Positions 55,642 to 64,000 of a stretch of DNA of 64,000 bases are shown here, in pieces. Source of the stretch: Pseudomonas atagonensis (lineage in GTDB: Bacteria; Pseudomonadota; Gammaproteobacteria; Pseudomonadales; Pseudomonadaceae); the NCBI RefSeq assembly GCF_011369485.1, contig NZ_VXCA01000016.1, forward strand, positions 1 to 64,000, in the 5' to 3' direction. The notes beneath the pieces were generated by a model. The model saw only the letters and a list, made by a program, of their open reading frames with translations, made no database searches and was not told the origin of the DNA. The translations under genes were made by a program, and so were the position numbers. Every line of letters begins with the position of its first letter. Position 1 is the stretch's first letter.

Positions 55642-57561
55642 TCAGACGCGGAAGTGGCTGACCATCTGCTGCAACTGACCACCCAAACGCGCCAGTTCAA
55701 CGCTGGACGCTGCGGTCTCATCACTGGCCGCTGCGGTCTGTTCCGACACGTCGCGTACGTTGATGATGCTGCGGCTGATCTCTTCGGCCACGGCGCTTTG
55801 CTGTTCGGCGGCGGCGGCGATCTGCTGGTTCATCGACTGGATGTTCGACACGGTGCGGGTGATGTTTTCCAGCGAGGCGCCGGCCTTGCGGGTCAGGGCG
55901 ACGCTGCTGTCGGTCAGGGCGCGGCTGTTGCTCATCACCGCCGAGACTTGCTGGGTGCCGTTTTGCAGACCGGCGACCAGGCCTTCGATTTCTTCGGTGG
56001 ACTTCTGTGTGCGCTGGGCCAGGCCACGGACTTCGTCGGCGACCACGGCAAAGCCACGACCGGCTTCACCGGCGCGTGCCGCTTCAATCGCGGCGTTGAG
56101 CGCCAGCAGGTTGGTTTGCTCGGCGACAGCTTTGATCACGTCCATGACGCTGCCGATCTTGTCGCTTTCCTGTTGCAGCACGCTCATGGCTTCGGTGGAA
56201 CGCACCACTTCGCTAGCCAGACGTTCGATCTGCGCGATGGCTTCATTTACCACTTTGTCGCCTTCACGGGCTTCGCCGTCGGCGGCCGCGGCGGCTTGCG
56301 AGGCTTCTTCGGCGTTGCGCGCGACTTCCTGCACGGTGGCGGTCATCTCGTGCATGGCGGTGGCGACCTGATCGGTCTCGACCTTCTGGCTGTTCACGCC
56401 GGCGCTGGTCTGTTCGGTCACGGCCGAGAGTTCTTCGGCAGCGCTGGCGATCTGGGTGACGCCGTCGCGGATGCCGCTGATCAGGTCACGCAGGGTCACG
56501 CCCATGCGCGCGATGCCTTGTTGCAGCACACCGAGTTCGTCGCGGCGGGTGACGGTGACGTTCTGGGTCAGGTCGCCGCTGGCGATGCGCTCGACCACGG
56601 CCAGGGTTTCCTGCAGCGGACGGGTGATCTGACGGGTGATGATCACTGCGGCAATCACGCCAACCAGCAGGGCCAGCAAAGTGCTGATCAACTGGAAGGT
56701 GCGCGCCTGGGCGCTTTCCACATCGCGACGATCAAGCTGAATCTGGTACAGCTGCTCGCTCGTGGTGACGATGGCGGCGCCCTGATCGGTCATTTCCTTG
56801 CGAGCCTGCACGGCATCGGTGTTGGCGTTTTTATACGCCATTAACGCGCTGCGGTAGTTGGTCAGCGCGGTTTCCAGCTGACGCAGGGAATCTTGCTGAG
56901 TGTCAGCAAAATGCACGTTCAGTTGCTTGAGGCTGGCGATGGCCACGTCGAGCTGGCCGACGGCTTTCTGTTCGGTTTCGGCGTTGGTGGTGGCGGTGTA
57001 ACCGCGCACTTCGTAGCGCGCCAGGATGAACGCTTCCTTGGCGGTGGTGATCGCCTGGAACTGTTCGAAGCGCTGTTCGCTCATGTCCATCTGCTGCACG
57101 CGTTTGCTGATCGCTTCGATCAGGTTGTACGCGGTCTCGGCGTTGATGCTCATGGTGTCGCGGGCGCTGTTGCCGGTGCGATAGGCGTTGCGCATCTTGT
57201 TCAGCGAAGTCTGGTATTCGGCGATGGTCGCCGCCTGCTCCTTGAGCAGTTTGAGGTTTTCCGGGCTCTTGAATTTGCTGATCAGCGCCTGTTGCTGGGC
57301 AGCGAAACTTTCAAGGGTGGTCTGCACATTCTGCGCGGCGGTTTCGTCGCCGTTGGTCAGCATGTATTGCAGGCGCACCACGCGCAGTTTGGTCAGGCCG
57401 GAGTTGAGCTGGGTGATATCGCTCATCCAGTTGCTGCGGTCAATCAGGCCGCCGAGGCTGGTCCAGCCGGTCAGGGCCAGTACGCAGGTCAGGGCCAGCA
57501 CCAGGCCGAAGCCCAGGCCCAGTTTCATGTTCACGCTGATGTTGCCGAACCAGCTATTCAT
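55642..57561 (-). CDS. methyl-accepting chemotaxis protein
   Basis: A 639-aa chemoreceptor. TM1 is at about 13-33, a helical periplasmic sensor of the four-helix-bundle type at about 34-285, TM2 at about 290-312, then HAMP and a long cytoplasmic coiled coil. The signalling tip [20 protein letters not shown] and [15 protein letters not shown] are fully conserved. There is no C-terminal CheR-binding pentapeptide. GGAGG lies 7 nt before ATG 57561, which is preferred to the GTG one codon earlier. The ligand cannot be told; it may relate to the neighbouring lipid operon but is transcribed toward it. Confidence 0.92.
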   Translation of the reverse strand: MNSWFGNISVNMKLGLGFGLVLALTCVLALTGWTSLGGLIDRSNWMSDITQLNSGLTKLRVVRLQYMLTNGDETAAQNVQTTLESFAAQQQALISKFKSPENLKLLKEQAATIAEYQTSLNKMRNAYRTGNSARDTMSINAETAYNLIEAISKRVQQMDMSEQRFEQFQAITTAKEAFILARYEVRGYTATTNAETEQKAVGQLDVAIASLKQLNVHFADTQQDSLRQLETALTNYRSALMAYKNANTDAVQARKEMTDQGAAIVTTSEQLYQIQLDRRDVESAQARTFQLISTLLALLVGVIAAVIITRQITRPLQETLAVVERIASGDLTQNVTVTRRDELGVLQQGIARMGVTLRDLISGIRDGVTQIASAAEELSAVTEQTSAGVNSQKVETDQVATAMHEMTATVQEVARNAEEASQAAAAADGEAREGDKVVNEAIAQIERLASEVVRSTEAMSVLQQESDKIGSVMDVIKAVAEQTNLLALNAAIEAARAGEAGRGFAVVADEVRGLAQRTQKSTEEIEGLVAGLQNGTQQVSAVMSNSRALTDSSVALTRKAGASLENITRTVSNIQSMNQQIAAAAEQQSAVAEEISRSIINVRDVSEQTAAASDETAASSVELARLGGQLQQMVSHFRV

Positions 57562-57803
57562 CACAATTCCTCCAGAAACGTTGGGTTTCTTGATCGTCGG
57601 TTAGGCTGGAAGATTGTTGTTTTTTTGAGCCAGCAAGGGTGTTAGCAGGTCTGTATCGGCCGCAAAACCGAGAGCTGAAAGGATTTTGTCAGACAGAATT
57701 TGTAACAAGCGATCCCAAGACTTTTTTCACATGGGTTTCACTGGCTGCCTACGCGAGCGTCTGTAGCTTTGCCGCATCGAATGACAAGTGACGGCGGCTT
57801 TTT

Positions 57804-58475
57804 GTGGAATTGAGATTGAGTCTGTTCGGCGTCAAACGCTCGATTGATCTGAGTGGTCTGGCGCGTTTTCGAAACACCTGGGTGGTGCTGGCGGCCTCGC
57901 TGCTGGTGATCCCGTTGACCCTGTGGTTACTGGCGCCGGCGGCGGTGCCGGATCTGGCCCACGGCAATGCGACGGGCGCGCAGGCGTTGGCGGCAGGCTG
58001 GGCCAAGGGCGACATGATCGTGCTGGTGCGCCACGTCGAGCGCTGCGACCACTCCAAAGCCGCGTGCCTGACGGGCAATGACGGCATTACCGACCGCTCG
58101 CGCAGTGTCGCGGTGGCTGTCGGCGCGCAGTTCGAGCAACTGGGCCTGACCAACGCCGACTTCTACAACAGCCCGGTGATGCGCACCGTGCAGACCGCCG
58201 GTTACATGTTCAACCGCGCAGCCACCGGTGAAGACTGGCTGGTCAACTGCAGGGGGCGCATGTTGCAGGACGCACTCGCGCACAAAGTGCCGGGGCGCAA
58301 CCTGATTCTGGTGACCCACAGCGAGTGCATGGCGCAAATCGAGAAAGACCTGAACGTGCCGGCCTCGAATCCCGGATACGGCTCCTCGCTGTTTGTTTCC
58401 GCTGCCAGCCCGGCGGCTCCGAAAATGCTCGGCTTTATTGAAGCCTCCGATTGGCGCACGGTGACCACCCGATGA
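57804..58475 (+). CDS. membrane-anchored histidine phosphatase (Ais/PmrG-like)
   Basis: A 223-aa histidine phosphatase with an N-terminal membrane anchor at about 27-47. The catalytic RH motif is VLVRHVERCDHS near 73, with NSPVMRTVQTAGYMF near 115 and a second catalytic His in LVTHSECMA. No ATG fits; GTG at 57804 is the likely start and a weak ribosome-binding site makes the N-terminus uncertain. In enterobacteria Ais/PmrG removes phosphate from LPS core heptose. It overlaps the PAP2 gene by 4 nt. Confidence 0.8.
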   Translation: MELRLSLFGVKRSIDLSGLARFRNTWVVLAASLLVIPLTLWLLAPAAVPDLAHGNATGAQALAAGWAKGDMIVLVRHVERCDHSKAACLTGNDGITDRSRSVAVAVGAQFEQLGLTNADFYNSPVMRTVQTAGYMFNRAATGEDWLVNCRGRMLQDALAHKVPGRNLILVTHSECMAQIEKDLNVPASNPGYGSSLFVSAASPAAPKMLGFIEASDWRTVTTR

Positions 58476-59293
58476 AATCCCGTTTCTATGCAGTTAATTT
58501 CGGCATCCCGCTGGCCTGCGCCGCGCTGGTGTTCCTGATGTTCGACATGACCACCCTCGACATTCAGTTCAGCAACCTGCTGTTCGATCCGCTGAGCCAA
58601 TCCTTCCCGCTCGACAAGGTCCACTTCTTCGAAAAACTCACGCACAAATGGGCGCGGATCATTCCGAACTGGACCGCCGAAATCGCCTTGATCGGCGCGA
58701 TGCTGTCGCTGGTCTGGCCGTTGGTCAATCCACAGAAACGGCCGCGACTCGGCGCGTTTCTGGAACGCAGCAAAGTCGCGCCAGTGCTGCGTTTTGCCGC
58801 TGACCATCGGCGGGATTTTTTCTTCGTGGTGGTCGCGTTTGCGGTCTGCACGGGGGTGATCCATTTCCTCAAATCGCACACCAGCGTTTACTGCCCGATC
58901 GAAACCACGCTGTACGGCGGAAAAATGGCCCACATCGAGTGGTACAGCAATTTCCAGTTGTTCCATGAAGCGGGCAGTGGTCGCTGCTGGCCGGGCGGCC
59001 ATGCCTCCGGTGGCTTCACCATGCTGGCGCTGTACTTTGTGGCGCGGCGTTACCAGTGGCGTTTTTCCAGTGCCATTTTGTGGGGCTCGTTGTTGCTCGG
59101 TTTTGTCTACGGCACGACGCGGGTTCTGCAGGGCTGGCACTACATGTCCCACACGTTCTGGGCCGGGATCTTTGTGTGGCTGGCGTGTTTGCTGACGGCG
59201 CTGGCGTTCTATGGGCGGGCACGGCTGGATGTGCCAGTGCTGAGCAAGCGTGAAGCGAGAGCCTTCGGTGCACAGCCAGAGGTTTCTGTGTAA
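58472..59293 (+). CDS. PAP2-superfamily membrane phosphatase
   Basis: A 273-aa membrane protein with about six hydrophobic segments. The PAP2 motifs are KSHTSVYCP (first, near 137), PGGHASGGFTM (second, near 179) and TTRVLQGWHYMSHTF (third, near 221). Enzymes of this type dephosphorylate lipid A, phosphatidate or undecaprenyl-PP. Start ATG 58472 overlaps the previous stop (ATGA); the longer frame is inside the previous gene. It probably acts with the adjoining phosphatase and ArnT-like transferase on envelope lipids. Confidence 0.86.
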   Translation: MKSRFYAVNFGIPLACAALVFLMFDMTTLDIQFSNLLFDPLSQSFPLDKVHFFEKLTHKWARIIPNWTAEIALIGAMLSLVWPLVNPQKRPRLGAFLERSKVAPVLRFAADHRRDFFFVVVAFAVCTGVIHFLKSHTSVYCPIETTLYGGKMAHIEWYSNFQLFHEAGSGRCWPGGHASGGFTMLALYFVARRYQWRFSSAILWGSLLLGFVYGTTRVLQGWHYMSHTFWAGIFVWLACLLTALAFYGRARLDVPVLSKREARAFGAQPEVSV

Positions 59294-59310
59294 GTCCTTT
59301 CCAGTGAATT

Positions 59311-59340
59311 GAAAAACCCGCCTGCATTGGCGGGTTTTTC
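59311..59340. terminator. bidirectional rho-independent terminator
   Basis: A 12-bp stem, GAAAAACCCGCC with its complement at 59329-59340, has a 6-nt loop. Five A precede and five T follow, so it can stop both the PAP2 transcript and the convergent ArnT-like transcript. Confidence 0.88.
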
Positions 59341-59358
59341 ATTTGCGCGATCGCCAGC

Positions 59359-60837
59359 TCAGTAGCCGACGAAGTAATACGCTTGCCGCCCGACCATCAA
59401 CGTCTTGATCACTTTCAATGGAGCGGCGGGTTCGTTGTCCCCCGCCATGACAACAACGTGTGAGGTTGAGGCACTGAGGTAGTCACGCAGTTGCGCTTCG
59501 GTGTCCAGCCCTTTGAGCACTTGCTGGGTGTAGAAAACCGTGGCGCCGCCGAGCCGCTCGTTGGCTTGAAACAGCGCAACACGATGACCTTCCTCCTGCA
59601 GCGTTTGAATGTGTTCGGCCAGTGGCAGAAACGAAAGTTTTTTGTCTGCATGAGGCAATGCCCACTGTGCGGCGCCCAGGTAACTGGCGATCACCAACGC
59701 CAAGACACCGCCCGCCAGAGTCTGACGATGACGGGCGATTCGGCCGACAAAACCATGGGTCGATTCGTACGACTTCAGTTTTTCAAACAGCACACCTGCG
59801 TACTCGGCGGCGATCACCGCCGCGGCCGGCGTCATCGACATCAGATATACCGTGCGTTTACTGGACGCCAGCGTCAGCATCACAAACTGCGCAACGATCC
59901 ACAGACTGAAAAACAACAGGTAACGATTGGCCTTCAACTGTTTGCGGAAATGCCATAACCCCAGGTACACCAGAATGTTCCACGGCAGGAACGCCTCGGG
60001 CAGCTTGGCCAGGTAGTAATAAAACGGCTCGTAGTGCCCGGCCTCGACGAAGGAGCCGCTGAAACGACCGACACTGTTGGTGAGCAACACTTCCTTGACC
60101 GCTTGCACACCGCCATGCTGAAAAAGCACCACCAGCCAGATCATCAGCGGAATCAAACCCACCACCGTCAGCAGCCCCGGGCGCAGCCAGTCTGCAATTT
60201 TCAGACGTCTGTCCAGCAGGTTGTCGACCAGCAGATAGGCGAAAATCACCACCCCCGGCATTGCCAGGCCCAACACGCCTTTGCTCAACGTGGCGATGGC
60301 AATCCCGACGACAAACAGCAGCGAGTTGCCCACTGTCGAGGCTCGTTGCGCCTGGAAAAACGCCAGCAGCGCTGTGGTCACGCCGAGTGCGAGCAACGCA
60401 TCTTCGCCGACCCCGCGCACGTTGCTCCAGTAACTGGCCATGGTCGCCAGAAGTAAACCGGCCGTCCAGGCGATCATCTTCGGTCGCTCGAAACGCCGCA
60501 GCATGCCGTACAACAGCATCACGCTAAGCAATCCGGCGAACGCTGACGCCAGCCGCACCGCCCACGGCGAAACGCCGAAAACGCGCATCGCGCCGGCATC
60601 CAGCCACAGACTCAGCGGTGGTTTCTCCAGAAACGGTTCGCCGAACAGTCGCGGGGTCACCCAGTCGTCGTCCAGATGCATCTCCATGGCGATCCCGGCG
60701 ACGCGGGCCTCGGTGGAGCCTTGCAATTGATGATTGCCCAGCGCAAAGAAAAATAGCAGGGCGGCAAGCAGAAACAGCGAAGTGGCGGCACGCGGCATGG
60801 GTTTCAGGCTACCGGAAAGGGCGGAAGGCCTGAGCAT
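59359..60837 (-). CDS. ArnT-like/PMT-family glycosyltransferase
   Basis: A 492-aa membrane protein with about 11-12 hydrophobic segments and the GT-C layout. STEARVAGIAMEM near 41 carries the catalytic-type acidic residue in the first loop, followed by DDDWVTPRLFGEPFLEKPPL, the hallmark of ArnT/PMT proteins. It would transfer a sugar from a polyprenyl-phosphate donor to a lipid or protein. The arn operon is not in the window, so L-Ara4N as donor is not assured. The start at 60837 gives the usual N-terminus; ATG 60798 is an alternative. Confidence 0.83.
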   Translation of the reverse strand: MLRPSALSGSLKPMPRAATSLFLLAALLFFFALGNHQLQGSTEARVAGIAMEMHLDDDWVTPRLFGEPFLEKPPLSLWLDAGAMRVFGVSPWAVRLASAFAGLLSVMLLYGMLRRFERPKMIAWTAGLLLATMASYWSNVRGVGEDALLALGVTTALLAFFQAQRASTVGNSLLFVVGIAIATLSKGVLGLAMPGVVIFAYLLVDNLLDRRLKIADWLRPGLLTVVGLIPLMIWLVVLFQHGGVQAVKEVLLTNSVGRFSGSFVEAGHYEPFYYYLAKLPEAFLPWNILVYLGLWHFRKQLKANRYLLFFSLWIVAQFVMLTLASSKRTVYLMSMTPAAAVIAAEYAGVLFEKLKSYESTHGFVGRIARHRQTLAGGVLALVIASYLGAAQWALPHADKKLSFLPLAEHIQTLQEEGHRVALFQANERLGGATVFYTQQVLKGLDTEAQLRDYLSASTSHVVVMAGDNEPAAPLKVIKTLMVGRQAYYFVGY

Positions 60838-60867
60838 ACGACGGCAATGCTTAACAAATTGTGAAAC

Positions 60868-61455
60868 TCACGCGAGTCGTCGCGACCAGCGTTTGTCCGG
60901 CGTCTCGAACGCCGGATTGACCAGCGCCGTCAGTACATGATCCTGCCAGCGTCCGGCAATGTTCAGGTAGGCCTTGGCGTAGCCTTCACGTTCAAAACCC
61001 AGCCGTTCCAGCAAGCGCGCACTGCGCTCGTTGCCGGGTATGTAATTGGCCATGATCCGGTGCAGGTTCTGGCTGTCGAACATGTAGGCGATGCCAGCCT
61101 CCAGCGCTTCCTGCATCAAGCCCTTGCCCTGATGTTCGGCATCGATGTGGTAACCCAGATAACAGGCCTGGAACGCACCGCGAATGATCCCGCTGAAATT
61201 GCACGCGCCGATCATTTTCGAGCCGTCCTCGCTCAACAGCGCGAAATGCATGGCCAACCCGGCTTCAAAGGCGCTGGCCTGAATATCGAGTCGTCGGCGA
61301 ATCTGCTCGGTAGAAAAATAATCGCGTGTGCGAATCGGTGACCACGGTGCGAGATGGCGTTGGTTGCGCTGGTAGAAAGCGCTTTCCAGGGCGGCCTGAT
61401 CCGGATCGAGAATGGCCAGCGTCAGGCGTTGGCAGGGCAGGGTCAGCAGCGGCAT
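60868..61455 (-). CDS. RimJ/RimL-type GNAT acetyltransferase
   Basis: A 195-aa GNAT protein. Motif A reads YLGYHIDAEHQGKGLMQEALEAGI near 102, and NLHRIMANYIPGNERSARLLERLGFEREG near 132 is the classic RimJ ending. It acetylates N-terminal or small-molecule amines; substrate unknown. The ATG at 61455 matches the family start (MPLLTLPCQRLTLA), and GGAG precedes it, so the longer frame to 61497 is rejected. Confidence 0.88.
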   Translation of the reverse strand: MPLLTLPCQRLTLAILDPDQAALESAFYQRNQRHLAPWSPIRTRDYFSTEQIRRRLDIQASAFEAGLAMHFALLSEDGSKMIGACNFSGIIRGAFQACYLGYHIDAEHQGKGLMQEALEAGIAYMFDSQNLHRIMANYIPGNERSARLLERLGFEREGYAKAYLNIAGRWQDHVLTALVNPAFETPDKRWSRRLA

Positions 61456-61545
61456 CGGGCGCTCCGGGTCGATGAGTCTGCTGGCAGGTTCGCGCAATCA
61501 CCGGGGAGCGGCAAGCGATGATGAGCAGGAGATCAAACACCGGGC

Positions 61546-61575
61546 AAAAAAAAAGCCCGCGGGAGAGCAGCGGGC
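61546..61575 (-). terminator. rho-independent terminator of the DUF2252 gene
   Basis: On the minus strand GCCCGC/GCGGGC form a stem with a 9-nt loop and nine T follow (seen as A at 61546-61554 on the plus strand). It lies about 100 nt after the DUF2252 stop. Confidence 0.82.
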
Positions 61576-61673
61576 GAACCGTAGTTTCTTGAATGAGCGA
61601 GCGGACTGTACAGGTTTGGCCGAAGGGGGGCAGTGAAGAAAAATTCATCTGCCCGGCGTTGCCGTCGGCTCGT

Positions 61674-63080
61674 TCAGGGCAAATGATCCGCAGCGAAATC
61701 CGCTTCCGAGCGCGCCCGCAGGCGGCCCTTGCGGCAGGCGTCCTGAAAGCGTTCGAAGTCGCGTTCATTCTGTGCCGTGTAGCTTTGGGCGTATTTGAGC
61801 AAGGCATCGGCCAGCGCATCGCCCTTGCCGATGTAGCCGCTGATCTGCGCAGCGTGCCCTGACGCTTTGGCGTGCGCGCGAGCCAGCGCACGGCCGCACA
61901 CCCGGCCGTAAGCACCAAAGGTCTCGGCGTCAAAGTTCTCCAATTCGGCGGAGATTTTCATGTCGCGCAACTGCCGCACATAAAAGTGCCGACCACTGGG
62001 GCCGGTAGTCCAGCCGAGAAACAAGTCGCTGGCCGATTGCATCAAACGCTGGCCCTCAACCACGCGTTGCCCCTGATGGCGCACCCGCGATTTGCTTTTG
62101 ACGTAACCGGCCAGCACCGAGGGCCGTGCTTCCTTGAATTGCAGAAACAGCGGAAATTCCTGATCGTCCGTCAGCAGGGCCACCAGGCATCGCGTACCAA
62201 CACTGCCGACGCCAACCACTTTGAACGCCAGATCCTGAACGTGAAATCGCGACAGCAGTTCGCGCCGGTCGGCCTGCAGGGTGCTTCGGTAATCGCGCAT
62301 GAACGTATCGAATAGCGGACGCCAGTCCGCCAGGCGCAACCAGTCATCTTCGGCGTCGAGCAGGGTGGTGTTTTTGTGCAGGTGGAAAATTTCCGGCAGG
62401 TCATCGCGAATAATCAGACGTCCGTGTTTGTCACGTTCGCTGATCTTCGGCAGCAGTTCCGCGTGGGTGCGCCGCTCGGCTTTGGCGATGGCCCGTTCGA
62501 CGTGTTCAAGGGTACTTTTGCGTGCCTGCTCCAGCAGATCGTTGTAGCTGATCGACTCGTACCAGTTTTCCAGCGCGCCTTGCTCGGCGCATTCCAGCAT
62601 GGTCGCTTGGTAGGCGCCGACCATCTCCCGGCAGACCGATTCTTCGACCGAGTCGCCATGACGCAAGTCGCGGGCCGCCACCACGAAACTCGCGGCCAGC
62701 CGTTTCAGGTCCCATTCCCACGGCCCGGGATGGGCTTCATCGAAATCATTGACGCTGAATAAAAGATTTCGCTCGGGCGTCGCAAATCCGCCGAAATTCA
62801 TCAGGTGGCAGTCGCCGCAGATCGGTCCGACCAAACCCATATTCGGCGTGCTCGCCAGATCGTGCGCCTGCAATAACGCATTGCCGCGAAAGAAGGTAAA
62901 CGGCGACACCAGCATGCGCCCGTAACGCAACTCGACCAGCGATTCGACCCGCCCGCGACTGGACGCATTGATCAAGGGGATCGGGTCGCGCTTCATCTTG
63001 CCCGTGATCGCTTGAGCACTGCGAGGGCATTTCTTGCGTGCGTTTTTGCCTTGTTGCAGACGGTCTTGAAGTGAGGTCAT
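61674..63080 (-). CDS. DUF2252-family protein
   Basis: A 468-aa cytoplasmic protein. It has the DUF2252 features RYGRMLVSPFTFFRG near 52, GDCHLMNFGG near 88 (shared with kinase-like aminoglycoside phosphotransferase folds), and FDEAHPGPWEWDLKRLAAS near 112. The C-terminal ARAHAKASGHAAQISGYIG is also typical. The family is thought to be kinase-related, but no substrate is known to me. ATG 63080 begins the family consensus; the open frame continues upstream without support. Confidence 0.88.
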   Translation of the reverse strand: MTSLQDRLQQGKNARKKCPRSAQAITGKMKRDPIPLINASSRGRVESLVELRYGRMLVSPFTFFRGNALLQAHDLASTPNMGLVGPICGDCHLMNFGGFATPERNLLFSVNDFDEAHPGPWEWDLKRLAASFVVAARDLRHGDSVEESVCREMVGAYQATMLECAEQGALENWYESISYNDLLEQARKSTLEHVERAIAKAERRTHAELLPKISERDKHGRLIIRDDLPEIFHLHKNTTLLDAEDDWLRLADWRPLFDTFMRDYRSTLQADRRELLSRFHVQDLAFKVVGVGSVGTRCLVALLTDDQEFPLFLQFKEARPSVLAGYVKSKSRVRHQGQRVVEGQRLMQSASDLFLGWTTGPSGRHFYVRQLRDMKISAELENFDAETFGAYGRVCGRALARAHAKASGHAAQISGYIGKGDALADALLKYAQSYTAQNERDFERFQDACRKGRLRARSEADFAADHLP

Positions 63081-63219
63081 GGCGGCTCGATTCGGCGGAG
63101 TGGGCGCTGTGAGTGTAGAAGCGCTTTGGGACTTCATCCGCCGGTTTTGCACAACGACTAATCTGTACCACAGCGACTGTCCCGATTTCGCAACATGCAG
63201 CACGGAAACAGGAGGGGTT

Positions 63220-64000
63220 GTGCTTTCACTGCTGATATCGCTGCTGCTGGCCTTTCTCATCGGCTGGGTTTCCCAGCGCATGGGCATGTGTCTGGTCAAC
63301 GCCACCGGGCAATTGCTGCGCCGCAGACCAACGCTGTTCGTGGCGCTGATTTCCTGCGGGTTGTTTGGTTTGTTGCTGGGGCCTGCCTATGGGCTGTTCG
63401 GCTTCAGCCAGCCGCTGTTCATCCCTGAGGTCGGTTACGGTTCACTGGTGGCCGGCGGTTTGTTGTTCGGACTCGCCTCTGTGCTCAACGATGGTTGCAG
63501 CGTCGGCACCCTGACCAAACTTGCCAGCGGGCATTTCGCCAAGGGGTTCACCGTTGTCGGCTGGGTGCTGGGTATCGTCCTCTGGCATCACTTGAACATG
63601 CTGGCTGAGCACAAAACGTTGCACATGCCGCAGATCAGCAGCCACCAATATTGGCTGACCCTTGGCATCGTGTTGCTGGTGCTGTTGTGGCTGATCCGGA
63701 TTCACGGCGACCGGCGGGTGGTGGTATCGAGCATCCTGCTCGGTGCCCTGACCAGTGCGCTCTACACGTTCGAGCCGCTGTGGACACCCAGCGTGTTTTT
63801 TTATGACGTCTCGCGGCTGTCCTGGACGATGAATGAGCACGCGCTGACCGTCCAGCGCGTGGCGGTGTTCGGCATGCTCATGCTGGGCATGCTGGTTTAC
63901 ACGCTGCATCGCCAGACGTTTCGTTATCAACCTTTGGCGTGGATACCGGTCTGCCGTCATTTGCTGGCGGGCATGCTGATGGGTATTGGCGCGTCGATGA
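63220..64000 (+). CDS. YeeE/YedE-family sulfur-transport permease (partial, runs off the end)
   Basis: At least 260 residues are open from GTG 63220 to the window end with no stop. GGAGG (63211-63215) lies 4-5 nt before this start. The product is very hydrophobic, with about seven membrane segments so far. It has the family features QRMGMCLVNA near 18 and LNDGCSVGTLTKLASGHF near 87; the conserved Cys in these loops carry thiosulfate or sulfide in YeeE. It is divergent from the DUF2252 gene with 139 nt between starts. Truncated only by the window. Confidence 0.83.
   Translation, partial: MLSLLISLLLAFLIGWVSQRMGMCLVNATGQLLRRRPTLFVALISCGLFGLLLGPAYGLFGFSQPLFIPEVGYGSLVAGGLLFGLASVLNDGCSVGTLTKLASGHFAKGFTVVGWVLGIVLWHHLNMLAEHKTLHMPQISSHQYWLTLGIVLLVLLWLIRIHGDRRVVVSSILLGALTSALYTFEPLWTPSVFFYDVSRLSWTMNEHALTVQRVAVFGMLMLGMLVYTLHRQTFRYQPLAWIPVCRHLLAGMLMGIGASM

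Noticed and set aside
55654..56844. A 396-codon plus-strand frame across the chemoreceptor gene
   Set aside because: It is antisense to the conserved MCP signalling domain, and its glycine/histidine/phenylalanine-rich sequence is a codon-bias artefact.

Overview
The window reads as chromosomal DNA of a Pseudomonas of the fluorescens complex. This is inferred from high GC, a recCBD operon, a yfiRNB (awsXRO-like) operon, mmsAB, many LysR/AraC regulators, and inverted pairs of the GTGGGAGCGGGCTTGC type of REP element that is common in that group. I saw no tRNA, rRNA, insertion sequence, prophage or CRISPR array.

Layout. 0.1-9.4 kb: recC-recB-recD, translationally coupled. 9.5-11.8 kb: yfiR-yfiN-yfiB, a periplasm-sensing diguanylate cyclase system. 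11.8-15.3 kb: a LysR regulator divergent from mmsA-mmsB (valine/propanoate catabolism), then a REP pair, a terminator and a cupin gene. 15.9-31.1 kb: a 522-nt AT-richer leader followed by an eleven-gene unidirectional cluster described below. 31.2-37.4 kb: MerR and LysR regulators with quinone/flavin oxidoreductases (NQO-like, YgiN-like monooxygenase, MdaB), a TauE-like permease and an epimerase-like SDR. 37.7-41.4 kb: GntP permease, RpiR regulator and D-aminoacylase. 41.5-44.0 kb: an orphan lipoprotein, a glyoxalase-fold protein and a DUF6124-like protein with a possibly structured mRNA leader. 44.5-55.5 kb: an AraC regulator divergent from a six-gene operon (AGPS-like flavoenzyme, GlpD-like dehydrogenase, FGGY kinase, zinc phospholipase C-like protein, DUF1302, DUF1329). 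55.6-64.0 kb: a chemoreceptor, an envelope phosphatase/PAP2/ArnT-like group, a GNAT, DUF2252, and a YeeE/YedE permease that runs off the end.

The most interesting region is 16.4-31.1 kb. It encodes an acyl carrier protein with an added zinc ribbon and four ketosynthase-fold proteins. These alternate between catalytically complete (KS1, KS3) and lacking all three catalytic residues (KS2, KS4), like two KS/chain-length-factor pairs. They are followed by a class III aminotransferase fused to an acyl-ACP reductase (AAR)-like domain, two SDR reductases, an outer-membrane barrel, a LolA-like periplasmic protein and an RND/MMPL transporter. The simplest reading is a type II PKS/FAS-like pathway that builds an acyl chain on its own ACP, releases it reductively as an aldehyde, transaminates it to an amine, and exports an amino-lipid across both membranes. 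No pathway with this gene set is known to me; product and function are inference.

The second candidate is the 45.7-55.5 kb operon, whose enzymes could together process ether glycerolipids or another glycerol-phosphate-containing lipid, with DUF1302/DUF1329 as envelope lipid-handling partners.
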